In this document: piece by piece, positions 1 to 6,800 of the stretch | Position numbering within the stretch: position 1 is the first letter of the stretch | How the letters are laid out: every line of letters begins with the position of its first letter | NCBI GenBank assembly: GCA_900550685.1 | Contig: URTS01000036.1 | Coordinates: 1-15,057, forward strand | DNA from: an uncultured Oscillibacter sp. | GTDB taxonomy: Bacteria; Bacillota; Clostridia; Oscillospirales; Oscillospiraceae | Reading direction: 5' to 3' | DNA length: 15,057 nt | Position numbers and translations under genes: made by a program | The notes under the pieces: model-generated | Told to the model about the DNA's origin: nothing | Database searches by the model: none | The model's input: only the letters and a program-made list of their open reading frames with translations

Positions 1-51
1 ACGGCGGCGTTGGCTCAGCGTGTCAAAAAAGTATTTTCGCCCTGCTGAGTA

Positions 52-84
52 AGTTTTCAGAACTTCATAAAAGTTCTGAAAACT
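52..84. repeat. Perfect 14-bp inverted repeat, 5-nt loop
   Basis: AGTTTTCAGAACTT (52-65) is followed by CATAA and then its exact reverse complement (71-84). The stem is AT-rich and has no clear T-run on either side, so it is a weak candidate for a terminator. It could equally be an operator or a recombinase-type site. It does not share sequence with the inverted repeats at 1262 and 1527. Confidence 0.7.
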
Positions 85-100
85 AAGAATTTTAATGGCA

Positions 101-125
101 CGGGACACCCTTCTTGGGTTTCCCG
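101..125. repeat. 10-bp hairpin with one mismatch
   Basis: CGGGACACCC (101-110) pairs with GGGTTTCCCG (116-125) across the loop TTCTT, with one mismatch at the sixth position. No T-run follows. It may end transcription from a gene to the left of the window, together with the 52-84 hairpin, but its role is unknown. Confidence 0.5.
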
Positions 126-347
126 CGCACACCCTTCCTTACCGTTGCGGAGAATTTACCACTTTATCGACAGTCTCCGCCAGCGCCGCCACAGGCAGCG
201 TTGGCTTCATACCCGCCAATCCTTGCTGTTGACCAAAGCCGGTATCCAAAGGCCAGAAAGAATCCGTAAAGACTTGAATCTTTGCTCCAGCAGAGTTAAT
301 ATCACACCCACCTGAGAAATGCCCACATTGATGCGTTGTACTTTCTC

Positions 348-377
348 TTGCACAGGATATCTTCCAACCGGTAAAAT
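348..377 (+). promoter_or_regulatory. Putative sigma-A promoter of the recombinase gene
   Basis: TTGCAC (348-353) and TAAAAT (372-377) are separated by 18 bp. This puts the predicted start of transcription near 384, about 29 nt before the ATG and 17 nt before the ribosome site. The -35 and -10 hexamers each match the consensus in five or four of six bases. The placement is sensible, but the call is by eye only. Confidence 0.5.
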
Positions 378-412
378 GAAACCCATCACGCTTTATCACA
401 AGGAGAACCGCC

Positions 413-1261
413 ATGGAACAACACTATCTTGCCAACGAACAGATCTCAGCCTTTGCGTCCTCCCTTGTCCGGGCGGAACGAACCCCTGCGACCATTGAAA
501 AATACCTCCGAAGCGTACGGGCTTTCTTCCTGTACCTGGATGGGCGGCCTGTTACCAAGGACGCTGTCGTAGCTTGGAAAGAACATCTGCAAAGCGTGGG
601 TGGCTATTCCCCTTCCACCGTCAACGCATCCCTGGCTGCCATCAATGATCTATTTACTTTTCTCGGCTGGCCGGATTGCCGCGCCCATTATCTGAAGGTT
701 CAGCATCGTCTGTTCCGGGACGCCGGACAGGAATTGGGCCGTGAGGACTATGAGCGTCTCATCACGGCAGCCCACGAGTCAGGACGGGAGCGGATTGCGC
801 TGGTCATGGAGACGATCTGCGCCACCGGCATCCGAGTCAGCGAGGTGCGCTATATCACCGTGGAGGCGGCAAAGGAAGGCCGTACCACTATCTCTCTGAA
901 GGGCAAGATCCGCACCATCCTGCTGCCGGGAAAGCTGTGCAGGAGGCTGCTGAAATACGCGAAAAAGCAAAAAATCACCTCTGGCGAGATTTTTCTCACC
1001 AGAGGCGGAAAGCCCATGGGGCGATGCCAGATCTGGGCTGAGATGAAGCGGCTCTGTCAAAAAGCCGATGTGGAGCCCTCCAAGGTATTTCCCCATAATC
1101 TCCGGCATCTGTTTGCCACGATTTATTACCGGGTCTACAAGGACATTGCAAAGCTGGCGGACATCTTGGGCCATTCCAGCATTGAAACCACTCGTATCTA
1201 CCTGATGACCACAGGACAGGAACACCGGCATCAGTTGGAACGGCTACAGCTGGTGCTCTGA
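413..1261 (+). CDS. Tyrosine recombinase, likely switch enzyme of the adjacent invertible promoter
   Basis: This is a Xer/phage-integrase-type tyrosine recombinase of 282 residues, which cuts and rejoins DNA through a covalent phosphotyrosine. The N-terminal SAM-like core-binding domain spans about residues 8-90 and the catalytic domain about 107-275. All active-site residues are visible: R141 in ATGIRVSE, K165 in LKGKIRT, H228-x-x-R231 in HNLRH, H254 in LGHSS and the nucleophile Y263, nine residues after H254 as usual. AGGAG (401-405) sits 7 nt before the ATG. The length is that of a stand-alone recombinase without an arm-binding domain, which fits XerC/D-like and inversion enzymes better than large transposon integrases. 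One base after its stop begins a 19-bp inverted repeat whose second copy lies about 250 bp on, so local promoter inversion is the most likely job. A generic integrase relic is the alternative. Confidence 0.93.
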   Translation: MEQHYLANEQISAFASSLVRAERTPATIEKYLRSVRAFFLYLDGRPVTKDAVVAWKEHLQSVGGYSPSTVNASLAAINDLFTFLGWPDCRAHYLKVQHRLFRDAGQELGREDYERLITAAHESGRERIALVMETICATGIRVSEVRYITVEAAKEGRTTISLKGKIRTILLPGKLCRRLLKYAKKQKITSGEIFLTRGGKPMGRCQIWAEMKRLCQKADVEPSKVFPHNLRHLFATIYYRVYKDIAKLADILGHSSIETTRIYLMTTGQEHRHQLERLQLVL

Positions 1262-1280
1262 AACGGAATCTATATTCCGT
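1262..1280 (+). repeat. Left inverted repeat, putative recombination site
   Basis: AACGGAATCTATATTCCGT is the exact reverse complement of 1527-1545. The site is itself palindromic: arms AACGGAAT (1262-1269) and ATTCCGTT (1274-1281) flank an asymmetric centre, CTAT. Paired arms around a short asymmetric spacer is how tyrosine recombinase core sites are built. It begins one base after the recombinase stop codon. Confidence 0.88.
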
Positions 1281-1326
1281 TGTGCAATTTTGAAATAGAT
1301 ATGGAAAACCCATTCCTACATTCCGC

Positions 1327-1355
1327 ATTCTACTCCCCCAAAATCCAATGTGCAA
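1327..1355 (-). promoter_or_regulatory. Consensus-like promoter inside the invertible segment, pointing left
   Basis: On the minus strand, TTGCAC (1355-1350) and TAGAAT (1332-1327) are separated by exactly 17 bp, five of six and five of six against the sigma-A consensus. In the present orientation it would start transcription near 1320 and run antisense into the recombinase gene. After inversion it would drive the surface-protein operon. I found no equally good rightward promoter in the segment. Confidence 0.75.
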
Positions 1356-1397
1356 GGATTTTGTCGAAAAAAACAGGTAAAATAAGCACAAAGAAAT

Positions 1398-1426
1398 GAG
1401 CCATGAAGAAGGTATCTGCATGGCTC
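1398..1426. repeat. 8-bp hairpin inside the invertible segment
   Basis: GAGCCATG (1398-1405) pairs exactly with CATGGCTC (1419-1426) around a 13-nt loop. It lies between the promoter and the terminator, and its function is unknown. It could be a protein-binding site or a fold in the recombinase transcript. Confidence 0.5.
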
Positions 1427-1433
1427 CTGGAAG

Positions 1434-1485
1434 AAGCGCCCATTTCCCTTTTTACAAAGGAGAAATGGGCGCTTGTTTTTTATTT
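1434..1485 (+). terminator. Strong rho-independent terminator inside the invertible segment
   Basis: AAGCGCCCATTTC (1434-1446) pairs with GAAATGGGCGCTT (1462-1474). Beyond a single bulged A, five further pairs close on the loop TTAC (1452-1455). TTTTTTATTT (1476-1485) follows. It would end the recombinase transcript and keep it out of the surface genes. The opposite strand has no T-run after the stem, so it acts mainly in one direction and would turn round with the segment. Confidence 0.9.
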
Positions 1486-1512
1486 CAGCCTGCCGAAAGC
1501 CTGGTCAGGCTG
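1486..1512. repeat. 7-bp hairpin beside the right recombination site
   Basis: CAGCCTG (1486-1492) pairs exactly with CAGGCTG (1506-1512) around a 13-nt loop. It sits between the terminator and the right inverted repeat. It could bind an accessory protein or simply be structural, and nothing more can be said from sequence. Confidence 0.45.
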
Positions 1513-1526
1513 TTCATGGTTCACAT

Positions 1527-1545
1527 ACGGAATATAGATTCCGTT
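1527..1545 (-). repeat. Right inverted repeat, putative recombination site
   Basis: ACGGAATATAGATTCCGTT is the exact reverse complement of 1262-1280. Its own arms (ACGGAAT and ATTCCGT) flank the centre ATAG, which is the left copy's CTAT read on the other strand. Opposite spacer orientation is what favours inversion over deletion. The surface-protein ribosome site (1553-1559) lies just outside, so it is not moved by the flip. Confidence 0.88.
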
Positions 1546-1563
1546 GTATAAAGAGGGAGTTCC

Positions 1564-2733
1564 ATGAAGCGAAGTGTTTTGCCCTGTTGGAAGTTAAGTA
1601 TCCTGTATAAGCCGGCTTTTCAGCGGTTAGCTGCGGCGATTGTCTCTGTATGCTTTTTTGCAGCAGCTGTGTCTGTACCCGCCGTGGCCATTGAGACGCA
1701 GGGTTATACAGATGTGAACCCGGGAAATATCTGGTATGAGGATATCATGGAGGCCACGGAAGAGGGCATTGTGTCCGGGATTGGAAACGGGCAGTTCGCA
1801 CCGGACCGCCCTGTGACCATGCTGGGATTTGCCACGATGCTGGGACGTTATCTGAATCGCTTTGAGGGACTGGATGCTTACTGGCTGGAAAGCCCTTTGC
1901 TGATGATCAACGCCTATTTGGACGCCAATAACGGTCATGCTGCGGGAGACTGCCTGACAAGAAGAGATGCCGTCTGTCTTGTGTTTGCCGCCACAGCCGC
2001 GACGCCGTGGCCGCAGAAAGAGGAACGCTTTCACGATCTGGGCAGTCTGCCTTCGGAAGAGCGGAATCAGATCGAATGTGCCGCCGCGCTGGGTCTGATC
2101 CCGGATGACGGCACAGGCTTGTTCCACCCGGAACAGTCTGTGACAAGGGCTGAGGCCGTCAGCATGATCCTCTCCCTCCACCATGTGCCGGAGGATACCG
2201 AAAGCGCGCTGCGGCCAGTTTCTCTGTCCGGTTTCCGCCTTACATATGAAAATGAGGACGCTGTTCGCCGTTCCTTCCGTTCCCGTGTCTACCTCGCGGC
2301 GATGCCGGAGGCCGTTCTGGAGAAATTTGCGGAGCGAGACTGGGAGCTGCGCTTTATGACCTATGGTTTGGAAACGCTGAACGCGTCCTATGCTGGCGGG
2401 CTGGGTGTTACGATCCCATCCGGGAAAATTATCTGTGTGGATGTGAGTGCCAGCGCTTTCCTGCGGGATAACACCACAGTTCTCCATGAGATGGGACATT
2501 TTGAAGAGCAATATGCGTCGGCACAGGAAGAAGCCGCTATAACGAACGCGTTCCAGAAAGAGCAGGTTCTGATGGCCGCATTTCTGCACAGGGATTACTG
2601 TCGAAAGAATGTGGAGGAGTACTTTGCTGAAGCGTTCCGCGCCTATCTGCTGGGGAAGGATTTTTCCGGGATGGAGCCGCTGACATGGGCCGCAATGGAA
2701 ATGCTGTCCCGGACATGGGAGGCGGACACATGA
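1564..2733 (+). CDS. SLH-anchored surface metallopeptidase with anthrax-lethal-factor-like (ATLF) catalytic domain
   Basis: This is a 389-residue exported protein, probably a zinc peptidase held on the cell wall. A long signal peptide (hydrophobic about 22-42, cleavage near AVA at 42) is followed by SLH repeats at about 48-97 and 154-209, with a degenerate one between (103-148). The C-terminal part (about 220-389) carries H308-E309-M-G-H312 and, further on, EEYFAEAF (351-358). In anthrax lethal factor the zinc ligands are H686, H690 and E735 with Y728 catalytic. Here E352 matches E735, and Y345 lies seven residues before it, as Y728 does. The site therefore looks intact. GAGGGAG (1553-1559) sits 4 nt before the ATG. 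Its only visible promoter is in the invertible segment upstream. The substrate is unknown; a toxin role should not be assumed, since such domains also occur in harmless gut bacteria. Confidence 0.85.
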   Translation: MKRSVLPCWKLSILYKPAFQRLAAAIVSVCFFAAAVSVPAVAIETQGYTDVNPGNIWYEDIMEATEEGIVSGIGNGQFAPDRPVTMLGFATMLGRYLNRFEGLDAYWLESPLLMINAYLDANNGHAAGDCLTRRDAVCLVFAATAATPWPQKEERFHDLGSLPSEERNQIECAAALGLIPDDGTGLFHPEQSVTRAEAVSMILSLHHVPEDTESALRPVSLSGFRLTYENEDAVRRSFRSRVYLAAMPEAVLEKFAERDWELRFMTYGLETLNASYAGGLGVTIPSGKIICVDVSASAFLRDNTTVLHEMGHFEEQYASAQEEAAITNAFQKEQVLMAAFLHRDYCRKNVEEYFAEAFRAYLLGKDFSGMEPLTWAAMEMLSRTWEADT

Positions 2734-3815
2734 GCGAAAGCCTGTATGATTTCTGCCGGAAGTATGACCGGCAGTATTTACTGGAGGAATGGGACGGTGA
2801 GAAAAATCTCCCTCTGACACCGGATGGGGTGACCCACGGCAGTCACACCATGGTCTGGTGGCGGTGCGGAAGCGGCCATTCCTGGCAGGCGCTGGTCTAT
2901 ACCCGCACCGCCGGAAGCGGTTGTCCTTACTGTGCCGGTAAAAAATTGGGACAGAGCAATGACTTTGCATCGCTGTACCCGGATCTTGCTGTTCAGTGGG
3001 ATACGCGGAAAAATGCCCCGCGAAAGCCGTCTGAATTCCCGGCAGGAAGCCACCACCTTGCGTGGTGGGTTTGTGAGAAGGGACACTCCTGGCGGGCCCA
3101 GATCAATTCCCGGGTCTCCGGCGGCTGCGGCTGCCCGGTCTGCGCTGGCAGGCTGGTGCAGCCCGGCGAGAACGATCTGGCCTCTCAGTTCCCACGGCTG
3201 GTAAAGGAATGGGATATAGAGAAGAATGGTGCTTTGACGCCGGAAAAGGTCACGGCTAAAACGAGCCGCAAGGTTTGGTGGCGGTGCTCTTTGGGGCACA
3301 GGTGGCAGGCCGCCGTCGCGTCCCGGACGGTCTCCGGTGCCGGTTGCCCGGTCTGTGCCGGGAAGCAGATTCTGCCGGGGTTCAACGATTTGGCTTCTCA
3401 ATACCCAGAGCTGGCAAAGGAGTGGGATACGGAGAGAAACGGTTCCCTGACCCCGGATTCCGTCTCCGCTTACAGCAACCGGAAGGCATGGTGGCGATGC
3501 GAAAAGAACCACAGCTATCAGGCGGTCATTGCCACCCGCACAATGCGCGGCAGCGGTTGCCCCTATTGTGCCAACAAGAGAGTTCTGCCGGGCTTCAATG
3601 ACCTGGCCACTGCGGAACCAACGGTAGCCGCACAGTGGCACCCCACTTTGAATGGCAGCTTTACCCCGCAGATGGTGACCGCAGGCAGCCATCGTAAGGT
3701 CTGGTGGCAGTGCGCCAACGGCCATGTCTGGAAAGCAGCCATTTATCCCAGAGCCGGTAAGCAGCGCTGTGGCTGCCCCATCTGCGCAGGCAGAACGAAA
3801 TGCAAAACGATGTAA
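2730..3815 (+). CDS. Five-repeat zinc-ribbon protein (DUF4379-type)
   Basis: This 361-residue protein is made almost wholly of five copies of a roughly 71-residue unit. Each unit has a W-D-x-x-x-N stretch, then WWxCxxGHxW and, after 15-17 residues, GCPxCAG. Probable zinc ligands are C46/H50/C65/C68, C115/H119/C135/C138, C186/H190/C206/C209, C257/H261/C277/C280 and C328/H332/C349/C352. The pattern fits the 'probable zinc-ribbon' family DUF4379, whose role is not established. There is no signal peptide or membrane segment, so it should be cytoplasmic; nucleic acid binding is a guess. I chose the ATG at 2730 because GGGAGG (2717-2722) lies 7 nt before it and it overlaps the upstream stop as ATGA, which implies translational coupling. 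An in-frame ATG 45 bp earlier lacks a ribosome site. A cytoplasmic zinc protein between two surface proteins is odd. Confidence 0.88.
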   Translation: MSESLYDFCRKYDRQYLLEEWDGEKNLPLTPDGVTHGSHTMVWWRCGSGHSWQALVYTRTAGSGCPYCAGKKLGQSNDFASLYPDLAVQWDTRKNAPRKPSEFPAGSHHLAWWVCEKGHSWRAQINSRVSGGCGCPVCAGRLVQPGENDLASQFPRLVKEWDIEKNGALTPEKVTAKTSRKVWWRCSLGHRWQAAVASRTVSGAGCPVCAGKQILPGFNDLASQYPELAKEWDTERNGSLTPDSVSAYSNRKAWWRCEKNHSYQAVIATRTMRGSGCPYCANKRVLPGFNDLATAEPTVAAQWHPTLNGSFTPQMVTAGSHRKVWWQCANGHVWKAAIYPRAGKQRCGCPICAGRTKCKTM

Positions 3816-3820
3816 ACCCA

Positions 3821-3836
3821 GCCCGTGGAGACGGGC
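3821..3836 (+). repeat. Short GC-rich intercistronic hairpin
   Basis: GCCCGT pairs with ACGGGC around the loop GGAG, five bases after the zinc-ribbon stop. A-rich rather than T-rich sequence follows, so it is unlikely to stop transcription. It may stabilise or pause the operon transcript before the very long third gene. Confidence 0.5.
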
Positions 3837-3870
3837 AAAATATAAAGAAAACTTTTAGGAGGTAAATGAA

Positions 3871-6800
3871 ATGAAACGGCGAATATTGGCAAGCTTGCTT
3901 TCGCTTGTCATGATGCTCAGTTTGCTGCCAACAGCAGTCTGGGCGGTGAATGACGAGGGCAGCACCTCGTCAGGTAATGGCTGGCCTGCAGGAGCAACGG
4001 GAATTACCGTTGCGACGGAGAAGTACAGCGTAACAAATTACGACGAGGACACAACCAATGTAAAGGCCAGCACTACGATTTGGTATAAGATCGATGGCGA
4101 TACCCTCACCATTGGCGGTGCAGGCGCCATTTCCGATTATTCCAACACGAAGGATAAGACCAATGTGCTGCGTTTCACACAGGCGGATTGGTTTAAGCAG
4201 AGAAAGAATATCAAGCATGTTGTAATTGAGGACGGCATTACCGGCATTGGTACGCTGGCCATTGCCAACATGACGCAACTTGAATCCATCGAGATCCAGG
4301 GAGCGGATGTTGAGCTGGCACGCGGCGCGGTCAACAATTATGATGGCAACAGTGGCACACTGACCATTACCGTTCCCCTGTCTGTGTATCAGCAGAACAA
4401 CATGGATGAGAACAGTATGGATAAAAACAGTTGGTTTGAGAAATCCAACAAGAATCCCAACCCGACGATCGAATTTGTGATCAGCAATACGGATGAGATC
4501 AAGAACGGTTACGCAGATGTGCTGAAGCTTGATGTAAATGAAGCAGCCAGCTGGGACAAGGCGACGATCTCTCAAATTACAACAGCGTACGAAGAGTACA
4601 CGGCCCTGCCGGAGTCTGTGAAAACGGTCCTCAATACAGATGTTGGTGAGCCTCTCAAGGCATTGTACGATGCGGCTGTCAACAAGCGCGGCTGGCCCGC
4701 CGGTGCGAAGGGCATCAACATTGCGCTGAAAGGCTTCAACGGCAGCAATATGGATAAGATCGGTACCAGCGATACCTTCTGGTATCTGCTGGACGGTAGC
4801 ACGCTGAAGCTGGGCGGCAACGGCGCGTTCCCGCTTACCGGTTATGATTCCAGCTCGGCCAAAGATGGCAACCTCGGGTTTAGTCATGCATCCTGGTATG
4901 ACGACAGAGCTTCCATCACATCCGTCGATGTGGCTGAGGGCATCACCAAGCTGGATTATCTGAACCTGACGAATCTTTACAACTGTGATGATATCTATCT
5001 GCGCAATCCGCAGATCGAACTGGTAGACGGCGCGGTCTGCGGCTATACCGGCGATGCAAACGGCAAGCTGACGCTGCATCTCTATAAGCGCGCGTATGAC
5101 AAACTGCCTTCCGGCTGGTATATGACGAACAGCCTTACCGATGCTCCGAGCGGCCGATATCTTGACCCGACGCTCAGCTATTCCTTCCTGGAAGTGGAGG
5201 CTTTCGAGAGCACGTATGCAGATATTTGGAATTATTCCGCTTCTCTGACGAATGATCAGAAGGAAACGGTCAAAGCTGCATACAACGAGTATCAGGGCAT
5301 GGATGCGCTGTTCCAGAACCAGCTGATGAACGTGGATACGCTTTCCGGCGGCCAGACCTATGGCGCGAAGCTGCTGGAACTGTACAGTCTGACCACAGGC
5401 GGGACTGTGGCTAAGTTCCCGGATACAACCGACATCTACTACAGCTATGATAAGGCAACAGAGACCCTGACGCTGACTTATACCGGCAGCGATACCGGGA
5501 CGATCCCCGACTATAATCCGATCTCAGCACCGCTGGGCACTGTGCCAATCAAGAACGTTGTGATCGACAGCAAGATCGCCAATGTTGGCGCTTATGCGCT
5601 GGCAAACCACGGTGATATCACGGTCTATGCCTCTGTGAATACCAAGCTGGCTGAAAACTATGCGGCGGGCTCGACCGTCACGCTGATCTATTCTGAGACG
5701 CAGGCCTTTATCGACACCTATGCAAAGGTCTGGACGCTGACCGGCGTGGTTCCCAGTTATGGCATTAAAGAAAATGGCGTATTCCTGAACGCTGACGTGC
5801 CCACAGCGGTGGAAAACGCTGTAAAGGCCTACAAGAATCTGAACAGCAACGTCAAGGCTCAGCTGAAAGAACTGAAGATCGACGGCGGTCCGACTTATTA
5901 TGAGCAGCTGCTCAAGGTCACCGGCGCAAATGATCTCGACAACATGACGGTGATCTCCGGCGGTATTCCCAACGGAGTGGACGAGACGGGCTGCTTCACC
6001 TATATGGACGGCATCCACTGGACGCTGACCAAAAACGACGAAAGCACGGATACCTGGACCCTGCGTTTTGATACGGATACGGGCGTGAAGGCTGCGCTGC
6101 CTGATTTCGGCAATAACACGACCAACACGACTGCAACGGATTTCCGCAATCAGCCCTGGTACAGCAACTGCTTTAGTTCTTACTTCAAAAACAAGGTCAC
6201 GAAGACCTATCTGGGCGAAGGTATCACCGGTGTCGGCAGATACGGCCTGATCCATCTCAGCAATTGCACGGATTTCCATTTTGAAAATCCGGACGGCGTG
6301 GATCTGGCGGGCTACGCATTCGACTACTACAGCTGCTTCCCCACGTTTACGCCGAAGATTTATCTCCACAGCAATTCTACACTGGCGGCCAACTGGGCGG
6401 ACGATTTGAACAAGGGCGCGAATGCTGGCCAGAACCACACCACGGCTGATTTCAATCTGATCTATACCGATGCGCTTGCCTTTGAGCAGACTGAGGCGTT
6501 CAAGAATCTGTGGACGATGAATGCGGCAGATGCGAACACCGCAGAAAATGCATCCATCATCAAGAGCGCCATGGACGCCTACAGGGCTTTGAGCGACAAA
6601 GCGAAGGAACAGCTGAAGAAAGATACGTGCAACACCGATAATGATACTTATGCCGGCAAGCTGATGGCGCTGGCCAAGGAGATCGGCCTGGCGGGCGATA
6701 TCGGTACCATTCAGTATACGATCTCCAGCGATGGCAAGACCCTGACGGTCACCGGCAAAGGCACCCTGAGTGCTGACATGGCAAATGATGCCTGGACCGA

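Larger units (their letters stand above)
1..412. other. Non-coding leader region upstream of the recombinase
   Basis: I see no convincing gene here. The reading frames on the minus strand (for example 139-414) resemble no family I know and start inside the recombinase ribosome-site region. The stretch holds two hairpins (52-84 and 101-125) and, at its right end, a plausible promoter and ribosome site for the recombinase. It could be the degraded tail of an older gene. Confidence 0.5.
1262..1545. other. Putative invertible promoter cassette (phase-variation switch)
   Basis: A perfect 19-bp inverted repeat (1262-1280 and 1527-1545) bounds a 246-bp interior. The interior holds a leftward promoter (1327-1355) and a rightward terminator (1434-1485). 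The cassette lies between a tyrosine recombinase gene and an SLH surface-protein gene whose ATG is 19 bp beyond the right repeat. As sequenced, rightward transcription is stopped and the promoter points away from the surface operon (OFF). Inversion maps position x to 2807-x. It would put the -35 at 1452-1457, the -10 at 1475-1480 and the start of transcription near 1487, giving a leader of about 77 nt before the ATG at 1564. The parts are seen in the sequence; the flipping is inferred. Confidence 0.85.

Noticed and set aside
139..414. A 91-codon minus-strand frame upstream of the recombinase
   Set aside because: No recognisable motif. Its start overlaps the recombinase start codon and ribosome site, and an overlapping frame in another phase is equally open.
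1520..1552. Possible rightward promoter across the right repeat (TTCACA ... TATAAA)
   Set aside because: The spacing is about 21 bp and the hexamers are poor. It would make the switch leaky, but it is far weaker than the internal leftward promoter.
1627..2970. A 447-codon minus-strand frame opposite the metallopeptidase and zinc-ribbon genes
   Set aside because: It crosses two real genes, has no ribosome site or recognisable motif, and is His/Arg-rich in the way antisense frames are.
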